The translations under genes were made by a program, and so were the position numbers. The notes beneath the pieces were generated by a model. That model did not search any database, had not been told where the DNA came from, and saw only the letters and a program-made list of their open reading frames with translations. A stretch of DNA of 64,000 nucleotides from VRUE01 sp963718755 (lineage in GTDB: Bacteria; Actinomycetota; Thermoleophilia; Solirubrobacterales; 70-9), in contig OY970376.1 of the NCBI GenBank assembly GCA_963718755.1, positions 1,240,001 to 1,304,000 of the forward strand, in the 5' to 3' direction. This document shows, piece after piece, positions 1 through 7,010 of this stretch. Each line of letters begins with the position of its first letter. Within the stretch, counting starts at the first letter, position 1.

Positions 1-960
1 GAGGGGCGCGAGGAGAAGACGCCGCCGGAGATATACGCGGTGCGCCCAGACGGCGGCGAGCCGGACACGCCGGGCTGGACCAGCCGGGTGGTGCCCAACC
101 TCTACCCGGCGCTGGCCGATCCACCGCGTGGTTCCTTAATCACCCAGGGGGCTAATAAGGAACCACGCGATGAGGGCGACGAGCCGAGCCCAACCGGCAG
201 CGGAGCTGGCGCCTTCGCCAGCTCCGGCGACCCGCTGCTGGAGTCGCGCCGTGCCGGCGAGCCCGACCTCTTTGCCTCCCGGCCGGCGGTCGGCGGCCAC
301 GAGGTGATCGTCAACGCCCCCGAGCACGCTACGGCGATGGCTGAGCTGAGCGAGGGGCGGTTTCTCGGCGCGATCGCCACCTGGCGCGAGCGGATGCGCG
401 CCCACTCCGATGCTGCCTACGTGCAGCTGGTCGTCAACGAGGGCGCCGGGGCGGGTGCCTCGCTGCCCCACACGCACGCCCAGCTCTACGCGCTCCAATT
501 CGTGCCGGCGGCAGTCGCTCGGGAGCGCGAACGGGCTGGCGCATACAGAGAACGCACCGCCGGCGGCAGCCTGCTCAGCGATGTCCTGGTCGAGGAGGTG
601 CGCCGCCGCGAGCGCCTGGTCGCAATCGACGATGAGGCGGCGCTGATCTGCCCCTGGGCCTCCCGCTCCCCCTACGAGCTGCGCGTGGTTCCGCGCCGGG
701 AGGCCGCGCGGTTCGAGGACGACACGGCGGGCGGGGCAATGCTCCGCACCGCGATGCAGGTCCTCGCCGCGCGCTTCGACGGCCCGCCCGAGCTCAACCT
801 CTGGGTCGCCACGGCGCCGCGCGGCAGCGACAGCTTCCACTGGCACGTCGACATCGCGCCGCGGCTCACCACCAAGGCCGGGTTCGAGCTGGGCACCGGC
901 GTAGACATCAACATCTACCCGCCGGAGCGGGCGGCCGCCGATCTGCGGGAGTGCCTCTGA
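1..960 (+). CDS. GalT-like HIT-superfamily nucleotidylyltransferase (5' end outside the window)
   Basis: The frame is open from base 1, so the N-terminus lies upstream; about 319 residues are visible. GalT-family enzymes transfer UMP between UDP-glucose and galactose-1-phosphate in the Leloir pathway; some relatives use other sugar or nucleotide phosphates. The sequence shows the family landmarks: PNLYPAL near the start, HEVIV, then the active-site HxHxQ motif in SLPHTHAQLYA with the nucleophilic His, and a C-terminal FHWHVDIAPRL typical of the second HIT repeat. The loop between PNLYPAL and HEVIV is unusually long, about 50 residues, and contains a perfect inverted repeat (bases 125-169) read in frame. 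The stop overlaps the next start as TGATG, so the two genes are probably co-transcribed. Exact sugar specificity cannot be told from sequence. Confidence 0.8.
   Translation, partial: EGREEKTPPEIYAVRPDGGEPDTPGWTSRVVPNLYPALADPPRGSLITQGANKEPRDEGDEPSPTGSGAGAFASSGDPLLESRRAGEPDLFASRPAVGGHEVIVNAPEHATAMAELSEGRFLGAIATWRERMRAHSDAAYVQLVVNEGAGAGASLPHTHAQLYALQFVPAAVARERERAGAYRERTAGGSLLSDVLVEEVRRRERLVAIDDEAALICPWASRSPYELRVVPRREAARFEDDTAGGAMLRTAMQVLAARFDGPPELNLWVATAPRGSDSFHWHVDIAPRLTTKAGFELGTGVDINIYPPERAAADLRECL
125..169. repeat. Palindromic element, family A, in frame inside the GalT-like gene
   Basis: Bases 125-138 (CGCGTGGTTCCTTA) and 156-169 are perfect reverse complements around a 17-base core ATCACCCAGGGGGCTAA. 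The stem closes with CTTA/TAAG and the core carries CACCCA, as in the elements at 32402 and 37285, but the outer arm sequence is different. The element is translated as about 15 residues in a loop of the protein. The complementarity is seen directly; membership of one family with the other two is inference. Confidence 0.7.
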
Positions 961-1586
961 TGCCGCCCGACCCACGCCCGATCCCCCGCTTCATCGCCGA
1001 CTCGACCCAGGAGGGAATTCCCCACGGCCGCTTCGCGGAGAAGCTCACCGGGGAGTTCGGCAACGCCGGCAAACAGATCGACGACCTGCCCGACGGCGTC
1101 GAGATCCCCAGCGAGGTCGAGTGGTTCCCGGAGCGCGCCTGGGGCGGTCGGGTATGGGTTCCCGCCACTGCCCGGACCAGCGGCCCCGAAGGCGCCCTGG
1201 AGCTGTTCGGCCACGTCTCCTACGTCCAGCAGGACGGCGGGGAGCCGGCGGACTTCCGCGCCGCCGCCGACTTCACCGACGTCCTCGCCGAGGACAACGC
1301 CGGCTGGAGCATCGACATCAACGACGACGTGATCGGCCGCTGGCGCGGCGAGAACGGCCGCGCGGGTGACGTCACCCTGGTCTGGGGACGACCGCTCGTC
1401 CGCGGCGCAGTCGCCGCCACCGCGGTGCTGGACTTCGAGACCGTCGACCAGGAAGTCGTCTCCAACGAACGCTTCACGCTGATCGCGCTCGACGCCCTGA
1501 AGGGCTACGGCGATGACATCTTCATGGAGGTCAAGCTCTGGGGCCCGCGGGCGCAGGAGCTGGCCAGCGAGAGCCTCTACGCCTGA
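960..1586 (+). CDS. Conserved hypothetical protein, 208 residues
   Basis: The ATG at 960 overlaps the preceding TGA (TGATG), which argues for translational coupling to the GalT-like gene and favours this start over a GTG nine bases upstream. The predicted protein is soluble, acidic, without signal peptide or membrane segment. It is rich in beta-type stretches (ELFGHVSYVQ, DVTLVWGRPLVRGAVAATAVLDFET). I do not recognise a characterised family. Coding is supported by length, coupling and actinobacterial codon use. The 3' end overlaps the convergent YceH-like gene by 10 bases. Confidence 0.7.
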   Translation: MPPDPRPIPRFIADSTQEGIPHGRFAEKLTGEFGNAGKQIDDLPDGVEIPSEVEWFPERAWGGRVWVPATARTSGPEGALELFGHVSYVQQDGGEPADFRAAADFTDVLAEDNAGWSIDINDDVIGRWRGENGRAGDVTLVWGRPLVRGAVAATAVLDFETVDQEVVSNERFTLIALDALKGYGDDIFMEVKLWGPRAQELASESLYA

Positions 1587-2242
1587 GGCGAGCTGGGCTC
1601 GCCGAGGGCCTCACGCAGCTGCCGTACCTGCTCGCGCAGATCGCTCAGCTCTCGCTCGAGGCGTTCAAGCCGATCCTCCTCGGCAGAGGGGGCCGGCGGC
1701 GCCGGGGCGCCGGCGGATGAATCGGCGGCCTCCGGCCCCGCCCCGGATGGTGCCTCGCCCTCACCGCCCAACAACTGCGTATAGCGCTCCTCCTTTTGGC
1801 CCGGGCGGCGCGGGAGACGTTCGACGTAGCCACGCTCGACCAGCTTCTCAAGCGTCTCGTGAACGGCGCCCAGCTCAGCGAACGCGTGCAGCCGATCTGA
1901 ACGTTGCTTCAGCTCACCTGGCGTCTGCGTGCCACGAAGCATCAGCACCGCGAGCAAAGCCAGTTCGGCGGGATCGGCGTCGAGTGCCTCGTCGAGCAGA
2001 TGCCGGTACTTGCGCGCCCGGCTGCCGGCGCCGCTGGCGAGCCGCGTCCAGCCGCGCAGCGCGGTGCGCCGCAGCGCCTCGACCACCGTCGCCTCGTCGT
2101 AATCGACGACGGGTTCGCGGTTGGTCGCCTGGTTGCAGGCGAGCCGCAGCGCGTTCAGCGAGAGCGGGTAGGCGTCCGGCGTAGTCCGCTGCTTCTCCAG
2201 CAGGCAACCGACCACACGGATCTCGACGGCATCGGCGTCCAT
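1577..2242 (-). CDS. YceH/DUF480 (UPF0502) family protein
   Basis: The protein starts MDADAVEIRVVGCLLEKQR and continues with TPDAYPLSLNAL and CNQATNREPVVDY, the signature of the DUF480/YceH family: two winged-helix domains arranged in tandem (about residues 5-80 and 90-160). The family is widespread but its function is not established; its fold suggests nucleic-acid binding. Beyond residue 165 there is an Ala/Pro/Glu linker and a heptad-like C-terminal helix (LERLERELSDLREQVRQL) that could form a coiled coil, an extension the core family does not need. The ATG overlaps the TGA of the upstream membrane protein (ATGA), so both are probably one transcript. Confidence 0.85.
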   Translation of the reverse strand: MDADAVEIRVVGCLLEKQRTTPDAYPLSLNALRLACNQATNREPVVDYDEATVVEALRRTALRGWTRLASGAGSRARKYRHLLDEALDADPAELALLAVLMLRGTQTPGELKQRSDRLHAFAELGAVHETLEKLVERGYVERLPRRPGQKEERYTQLLGGEGEAPSGAGPEAADSSAGAPAPPAPSAEEDRLERLERELSDLREQVRQLREALGEPSSPQA

Positions 2243-2667
2243 CAGAGAACCTGCGCGTCGAGGAAGCCCGCGATCAGCACCAGCCAGCCGCCGATCTCGG
2301 CGGCGATCAAGGTCACCATGAAGGGGTGTAAGCCGCGGCCGGGCGGGTGGAACTGATTCTCGGTGTCGCGCCTCCAACCGTGCAGGAGGTAGCCGGCAAC
2401 CGCCGCGTAGAAGTAGAAGCCCATCGCCCCCGCGGCGAGCAGGTTGACCAACGTGCTCCAGCCGCTCAGCTCGACGAACGTGGCGACGAGCAGCAGCGCG
2501 AAGCTGTAGAGCAGGGCCGCGCGGTGGGCGGTGTCGACGTAGGGATGGGCGAGGCCGTCGGGCGAGGTGACCATCTGGCGGTACTTCCAGATACCGAGCA
2601 GGAGCGCCCAGAGGAACATCGCCGCTGCCGACAGCAAGACCGCCTTGGTGTCCCCACCCAGCTCCAC
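2242..2667 (-). CDS. Small integral membrane protein, unknown function
   Basis: About 141 residues from a GTG at 2667 (MELGGDTKAVLLSAA...). Four hydrophobic stretches are visible: AVLLSAAAMFLWALLLGIW, AALLYSFALLLVATFVEL, LLAAGAMGFYFYAAVAGYLL and MVTLIAAEIGGWLVLIAGFL, so it is a four-helix membrane protein. I do not recognise a named family. The frame stays open well upstream, but the GTG precedes the first helix sensibly and the upstream part has no membrane or domain character. It ends in an ATGA overlap with the YceH-like gene, suggesting an operon. Confidence 0.6.
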   Translation of the reverse strand: MELGGDTKAVLLSAAAMFLWALLLGIWKYRQMVTSPDGLAHPYVDTAHRAALLYSFALLLVATFVELSGWSTLVNLLAAGAMGFYFYAAVAGYLLHGWRRDTENQFHPPGRGLHPFMVTLIAAEIGGWLVLIAGFLDAQVL

Positions 2668-2699
2668 CCAAGCGATCCTAGCCGTGGACAGGCCAGAGG

Positions 2700-3152
2700 T
2701 CAGGCCTCGAGTGCCTCGAGCCAGCCGTCGAGGTCCTTGACCCAGAGCGCGATCGAGTCCCACCTGCCGAGCTCGGTCGTCCAGACGACCTTCAACAGAT
2801 CCCTGAAGACCGTCTTGCCCAGGTGCGAGCGCGCCGTCGTCACCTCGACGATCGAGTTGCGCGGAATCCGCACCACCCGATTCGGCACCCACTGCGCGAA
2901 CAGCAGCTCGTGCTCGGTCAACGCCAGGTTGCCGTTCCCCCGCACCTGCCACTTCCCCGCCGACTCCACCCCGAAGCTGTTGGCGTCGTCTTCACGCAGC
3001 ACCGTTTCACCGGCGAAATGGCCCGATGCCCGCCTGCGAAATCGGCCCGTAATCAGTCCCAAAGCGAAATCGACCCTACCTGCCGGTAATCCCGGATTTC
3101 GCCAGCCGCTCCGATACCGTGTGCCTATGGCCTCTACCCGGGATGCTGCCAA
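2700..3152 (-). CDS. Hypothetical protein with a PH-like/GRAM-like core; start uncertain
   Basis: Residues from about 45 on (GETVLREDDANSFGVESAG, NGNLALTEHELLFAQWVPNRVVRIPRNSIVEV) look like a small beta-sandwich domain of PH/GRAM type: an ‘ALT..ELLF’ strand followed by an ‘RIP...I..V’ strand. This is an inference from pattern only. The N-terminal 40 residues are not convincing. They lie across 3016-3107, where the motif GCGAAAT/ATTTCGC recurs several times in both orientations, possibly a degenerate palindrome. A TTG at 3062 with AGGTAGGG about 11 bases upstream is a good alternative start. Function unknown. Confidence 0.55.
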   Translation of the reverse strand: MAASRVEAIGTRYRSGWRNPGLPAGRVDFALGLITGRFRRRASGHFAGETVLREDDANSFGVESAGKWQVRGNGNLALTEHELLFAQWVPNRVVRIPRNSIVEVTTARSHLGKTVFRDLLKVVWTTELGRWDSIALWVKDLDGWLEALEA

Positions 3153-3318
3153 GGCGAAGGACGCCGCCTCGGAGGCGGAGGCAGTCCGCCTACACGACTG
3201 CGCAAGGACGGGGAACGTCCGATGAGGGTTAACTTGGCGGAGGGAATCGCCCTCAGCCCTCAGCTGATGCGGTTCACCGGCGCTGCTCGCCGCACTTGAC
3301 CGAGCCAGCCTTCGATCA

Positions 3319-3354
3319 GCCCCGATAGCTCAGCTGGATAGAGCGACTCCCTCC
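3319..3354 (+). repeat. Duplicated 5' half of tRNA-Arg(CCT), possible attachment site
   Basis: These 36 bases are identical to the first 36 bases of the intact tRNA-Arg gene that begins at 4234, running from the acceptor strand through the D arm into the anticodon loop, and then similarity stops abruptly. Two copies of a tRNA segment flanking a small gene cassette is what site-specific integration at a tRNA gene leaves. Most tRNA-directed integrases duplicate the 3' half, so a 5'-half duplication is less usual. The rest of 3226-3515 holds no gene I can support. Confidence 0.8.
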
Positions 3355-3515
3355 CAAGCGAAGTCGAGGAGTAGCGTCTTTCACTGCTACAGAGCCGAAC
3401 CGGCAAGGCATCTTGCGATTGCGGATTAGTTCGATTACGCACGATTGACCGGGATTGGGGCAGCCGCTGCCCAATGGATTGCATTGTCGGCGACTCGCTC
3501 CGATACCTTGTCCGC

Positions 3516-3833
3516 ATGGTTTCTCGCGACCTGATCGACCAGGCAGGGAAGCTGCTGGCGGAAACCGCCGGCGCGGAGTCGAAGGTGATTCTCTTCGGCT
3601 CTCACGCACGCGGAGAAGCGAGAGCGGATGGCGATGTCGACTTCCTCGTCATTGAGCCTGTTGTGGAGAACCGCCTCGAGGAGTGGGAGCGTCTACGGCG
3701 CACCCTCAGAGACTTCCCGGCGCCAGTGGACATCGTCGTCCTAGACGAGAAGCGTGCTGAGCGGCGCGCAAAGGTGCCGGGAACGATGGTCCATCACGCG
3801 CTGCGCGACGGTCGCGTCCTTGCTCACGCCTGA
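3516..3833 (+). CDS. Minimal nucleotidyltransferase (MNT), antitoxin-type
   Basis: A 105-residue protein with the polymerase-beta-like MNT signature GSHARGEARADGDVDFLVIE: the GS motif followed by the DxD metal-binding pair. In HEPN-MNT toxin-antitoxin pairs the MNT protein neutralises the HEPN RNase, in characterised cases by adenylylating it. I chose the ATG at 3516 (MVSRDLIDQAGKLL) because a -10-like GATACCTT lies about ten bases upstream without a Shine-Dalgarno, which fits a leaderless start; a TTG 42 bases upstream is possible. The HEPN partner follows immediately but is frameshifted. The cassette lies between the two copies of the tRNA-Arg half, consistent with acquisition. Confidence 0.85.
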   Translation: MVSRDLIDQAGKLLAETAGAESKVILFGSHARGEARADGDVDFLVIEPVVENRLEEWERLRRTLRDFPAPVDIVVLDEKRAERRAKVPGTMVHHALRDGRVLAHA

Positions 3834-4216
3834 GCAGATCGAAGGTCGCGAGGTCCCTCGCTCGGCTCGCGGAGATCGACCTGGCGACTGCCGAGAAGCT
3901 CGCTCCCGATCCGGAGATGGACGATCGCCCTGTGGGGTTTCACGCACAGCAAGCCGTCGAGAAGGCCGTGAAGGTCGCTCTGATACTGGTGGGCGCCGAC
4001 TTCCGAAGACGCACGATCTCGAATACCTGCTCGTGCTGGCCGGCAAGCACTCAATCGCCATGGGACCGGAACTCGAATCGGCGTCCTGGCTTACCCTGGG
4101 CCGCCGAATTTCGCTATGACGACGCACCAATAGAGGCGCTGGATCGCAAGCGAGCGATCGCTGTCGCCAACTCAGCGGTCCGCTGGTGCCAAGAGCTGAT
4201 CGCGAACCGGGAGTGA
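3820..4216 (+). pseudogene. HEPN-domain toxin-type gene, frameshifted
   Basis: Recognisable HEPN protein pieces occur in order but in alternating frames: LTPEQIE (frame of a TTG at 3820), then ARLAEIDLATAEKL...FHAQQAVEKAVKVALILVGADF, then PKTHDLEYLLVLAGKHSIA one frame over, then WAAEFRYDDAPIEALDRKRAIAVANSAVRWCQEL back again. The QQAvEKa.K motif and the KTHDLeyLl segment are diagnostic of the HEPN/MNT partner family. At least two and probably three single-base lesions are needed to join them, the clearest near 4006 (one base missing before CCGAAGACG) and near 4097. Either the toxin has decayed or the assembly has indel errors here. Remaining RNase residues (the RxxxxH type motif) are not clearly visible. 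Confidence 0.75.
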
Positions 4217-4233
4217 GACAATCCGCAGTCCAA

Positions 4234-4307
<74 letters not shown>

Positions 4308-4410
4308 TTAGCGAAACCGTTTGGATAAGCCAAATGACGGCTGAAGGTCTGGGCCGCTAGAAGCTGGTCATTGCGGATCGGGCAGGTAGCCGGTGCGCCG
4401 CGCACCAGCG

Positions 4411-4926
4411 CTACTCGCAAAGGGCCAAGCCCGCCTTAGTCAGGGTGCTCTCGTACCTAGGTCCGGCGCTCCGCCTAAAGAGAGGAGTGATCCTCGGGTA
4501 TCCGACCATGCGAGCGCCCACACTCGCGGCGTAATCCTTTCCGCCCGGCGTCGTGAAAACCACTTCTCTGTTCGCGTACCGGCCTTTGGGATCGCAGCGC
4601 AAAAATCCATACTGAACGCGAAGTGGCCATCGCTGTTCAAAGTCGGCGCAGGCCACGGGTAGAACTCCCAGCTGGCGCTGAGCCGGCCGATGGATTTCAG
4701 CGTGGCAAGTCGCCGTCGGCCGGCGAGCAGCCCCTATCAGGAGCCGAAGCTCCTTGATGGCCACCATGGCCTTGCCGTGCGCCACGCGGCGGTTTGCAGC
4801 ATTTTCCTTGCTCAAAGCCGCTGCCTTCTGCGGATGCTCCACGTCGAAGGCGGCGTCCTCGCACCCCGTCGCGGCAGCGACGCAGACAAGCGCTGCTATC
4901 CATGGGAGTCGAGCCTTTGCAATCAC
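4411..4926 (-). CDS. Lipoprotein, probable DUF2511 family
   Basis: 171 residues. The N-terminus is a lipoprotein signal: MIAKARLP, a hydrophobic run WIAALVCVAAATGC with a lipobox-like AATGC, then EDAAFDV. The C-terminal half, WPLRVQYGFLRCDPKGRYAN, VVFTTPGGKDYAASVGAR and GYPRITPLF, matches my memory of the DUF2511 pattern (a small secreted domain with two conserved Cys, here RCDP and LALCE). Function is not established for the family. It stands alone between the tRNA and hipBA; the divergent 4927-5098 region would carry its promoter together with that of hipB. Confidence 0.6.
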   Translation of the reverse strand: MIAKARLPWIAALVCVAAATGCEDAAFDVEHPQKAAALSKENAANRRVAHGKAMVAIKELRLLIGAARRPTATCHAEIHRPAQRQLGVLPVACADFEQRWPLRVQYGFLRCDPKGRYANREVVFTTPGGKDYAASVGARMVGYPRITPLFRRSAGPRYESTLTKAGLALCE

Positions 4927-4960
4927 AGTCGCGCAAATCTACCCAGTGGGCCTGCCTGCC

Positions 4961-5082
4961 TGGGATTGATCGGTCTCATCTACAGGCGCTTATCGGAGCC
5001 GGGGGCGGGTAACGAGACTGATCGGTCGCATTACGGCAGGATCGGACCCGATCGAGGGAAATGGGATCGATCGGTCTCATCT
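4961..5082. promoter_or_regulatory. Three direct repeats upstream of hipBA, probable HipB operators
   Basis: The 21-base repeats at 4961-4981 and 5062-5082 (TGGGAT[T/C]GATCGGTCTCATCT) differ at one position, and a third shorter copy TGATCGGTCGCAT lies at 5019-5031. Their spacings, about 52 and 49 bases, are near five helical turns, so bound proteins would sit on one face. The last copy ends 17 bases before the hipB ATG and abuts a -10-like TACCCT. Autoregulation by HipB through multiple upstream operators is known; that these are the operators is inference. Confidence 0.6.
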
Positions 5083-5098
5083 GCGCTACCCTGCTCCC

Positions 5099-5326
5099 AT
5101 GGAGCGCACCGAATCTCCCTCCGCCCTGGGCGCGGCAATTCGCAGGCGCCGAAGCGCCCTGGGCATCACCCAAGACGACCTGGCCCTGTCGATCGGCGTC
5201 AACCGCAAGGTCATTGGTCAGTTGGAGGGCGGCAAGGAGACCGTCAGGCTTGACATCGCGCTGAATGCGGCGCGCGCGCTCGGGCTGAACGTCGGAGTCG
5301 AGGCGCGTGGCGAAGCCGGCTCTTGA
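5099..5326 (+). CDS. hipB: HipB-type XRE antitoxin/repressor
   Basis: 75 residues with a helix-turn-helix of the XRE family: ALGAAIRRRRSALGITQDDLA (helices 1-2) and VNRKVIGQLEGGKETVRL (recognition and following helix), then the short tail NAARALGLNVGVEARG typical of HipB-like antitoxins. HipB represses the operon as a dimer and binds HipA to keep it inactive. The ATG lies about ten bases downstream of a TACCCT -10-like box with no Shine-Dalgarno, so the message is probably leaderless. It overlaps hipA by 20 bases. Confidence 0.88.
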   Translation: MERTESPSALGAAIRRRRSALGITQDDLALSIGVNRKVIGQLEGGKETVRLDIALNAARALGLNVGVEARGEAGS

Positions 5327-6557
5327 CGTTCATCTCGGCGGCAGGCTCGCCGGCGTCCTGCTCCGCAAGGACAACGGCAACCTCCAGTTCCGCTACGACG
5401 GGTCCTACGTCGAGACAGAAGGGCCGCCGCTCTCGGTGAAGCTCCCTCTGAGGACCGAGGCATATCCACACCGCGACTGCCTCGCCTTCTTCGGAAACCT
5501 GCTGCCCGAGGAGGATGTCCGCAAGCAGATCGCTCTGGCCACCGGAATCTCGGCGGCCAATGACTACAAGCTGCTCGAGCGTTTCGGTGGCGACGTCGCT
5601 GGCGCGGTCACTCTCCTGCCGGCGGGCGGCGCCGAGGAGCCCGAAACGGTCGGGCTCGAGATCCTCTCGCCTGAAAAGCTCGATGAGCTCCTCGCGCAGC
5701 TGCCCAAACGCCCCCTTGCAGTTGATGATGAGGGCGAGGTACGCATGTCCCTCGCGGGGGCCCAGAGCAAGCTGCCGGTGGTCGGGGTCGACGGCGGCTT
5801 TGCACTGCCACACGGCTCAGAGCGCCCCACCACCCACATCCTCAAGCCGGAGCCGGACCGGTTCCCCGGCCTGGTGGCGAACGAGTTCTTCTACATGCGA
5901 CTCGCCGAGGAGGTCGGCCTGCAGGTCGCCCAGGTTGAGCGCGCTGAAACGACCTCGGGCCTGCCGTTCTTGATCGTCGCTCGCTATGACCGTGACGTGA
6001 CGCAGGAGCCGATCCGCCGGCTCCACCAGGAGGACTTCTGCCAGGCGCTCGGCAAGCTCCACGTAGAGAAGTACCAGCACGAAGGCGGGCCCAGCGCTCC
6101 CGACGCGATGAGCTTGATCGACGAAGAGTCGAGCGCTCCCGTGCGGGATCGCCAGCAGCTCTGGCTGGCGCTCGTCTTCAATGTCCTGATCGGCAACTGC
6201 GACGCGCACGGCAAGAACTACTCGCTGCTCTACGACTCACCGGCGCCGAGCCTCGCTCCCCTCTACGACCTGCTTTCCACCGCGGTGTATGAGGAGCTCA
6301 CCAAGCGCCTGGCGATGTCGATCGATGGTGCGGCCAGATTGGATGACGTCGACAGTCAGGCCTGGACCCAGCTTGCCCCCGATGTCGGCTTCGCCCCCCG
6401 TTTCCTGACCCAGCGCATGGAGCCTTTCGTCGAACAGGTGCTCGATGCCGCCGAAGCACTGGCCAGGCGGCGTGACTACGCAGAGCCATTGGTCGAGGAG
6501 ATCGTCAGCGGCATCCGCCGGAGGTCCAAGCAATTCCGGCGCGGAGCGACAGCCTAG
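5307..6557 (+). CDS. hipA: HipA-type serine/threonine kinase toxin
   Basis: 416 residues, normal length for HipA, which phosphorylates glutamyl-tRNA synthetase in E. coli and halts translation to give persistence. The N-terminal subdomain (DVHLGGRLAGVLLRKDNGNLQFRYD..., FFGNLLPEEDVRKQIA) is followed by the autophosphorylation loop SLAGAQSKLPVV, the nucleotide-binding HILKPEPDRFPGLVANEFF, the LHQEDFCQALG segment, the catalytic loop GNCDAHGKNYSLL and the metal-binding LAPLYDLLST. All key residues appear present, so it should be active. The GTG start overlaps hipB, consistent with coupled synthesis. Confidence 0.92.
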   Translation: MAKPALDVHLGGRLAGVLLRKDNGNLQFRYDGSYVETEGPPLSVKLPLRTEAYPHRDCLAFFGNLLPEEDVRKQIALATGISAANDYKLLERFGGDVAGAVTLLPAGGAEEPETVGLEILSPEKLDELLAQLPKRPLAVDDEGEVRMSLAGAQSKLPVVGVDGGFALPHGSERPTTHILKPEPDRFPGLVANEFFYMRLAEEVGLQVAQVERAETTSGLPFLIVARYDRDVTQEPIRRLHQEDFCQALGKLHVEKYQHEGGPSAPDAMSLIDEESSAPVRDRQQLWLALVFNVLIGNCDAHGKNYSLLYDSPAPSLAPLYDLLSTAVYEELTKRLAMSIDGAARLDDVDSQAWTQLAPDVGFAPRFLTQRMEPFVEQVLDAAEALARRRDYAEPLVEEIVSGIRRRSKQFRRGATA

Positions 6558-6613
6558 GTAGGGGAGTAGGCGAGTCGGGCGCCGAGCGCGTTTCGAGCGA
6601 CCACCGCGGCCAC

Positions 6614-7010
6614 CTAGCCCCACCGCTCCGCCAGCGTCTGCGTCCCGGCGCTGTAGTTTTCCGGCCGCTTCTGGCCCGACCGCCGTGCAGGCGCTCGGCG
6701 AGGTGCAGGAGACCGCGTTGAGGCGCGAGTAGGCGAGCGGGTTGACGGTGCTCTGCACCGCCCAGGCGCTGCCGTTCCAGACCTCTGCCAGGGTCGATTC
6801 GGCTGGGATCCCCGTTACGCCGCCGGTGCGCCCGACCGCAGAGCAGGCGTTGGCCGCCGTGCAGGAGACGCCGGTCAGGGTGACGCCGTCTTCGGCGCCG
6901 CTGGGGACGGCGGTGGCGACCGTCGACCAGGCGCTGGTGCTCCAGCTCACCGAGAGGCCCTTGCGCGGTGTGGCGATGCTGGTGCTTTCCCTGAACCAGC
7001 CCACCGCCAT
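6614..7010 (-). pseudogene. Out-of-frame tail of the large secreted metalloprotease
   Basis: After residue about 1450 the metalloprotease frame is lost, but the homologous protein continues in another frame: CMAVGWFRESTSIATPRKGLSVSW, TAANACSAVGRTGG and SPSACTAVGP. By comparison with the repeat copy at about 7750-8130, one base is missing near 7020 and one is extra near 6685. After the second correction the frame reads NYSAGTQTLAERWG and stops at 6614-6616. Either the gene now ends early at 6947 or these are two assembly errors in a repetitive region. Confidence 0.7.

Noticed and set aside
3127..3225. Short plus-strand frame of 32 codons (MASTRDAAKAKDAASEAEAV...) behind a GATACCGTGT box.
   Set aside because: The upstream box resembles that of the MNT gene, but the peptide has no recognisable feature and overlaps the minus-strand gene's N-terminal part, so it is not called.
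4310..4345. Hairpin CGTTTGG/CCAAATG just after tRNA-Arg as a terminator.
   Set aside because: No T run follows and the stem is short.
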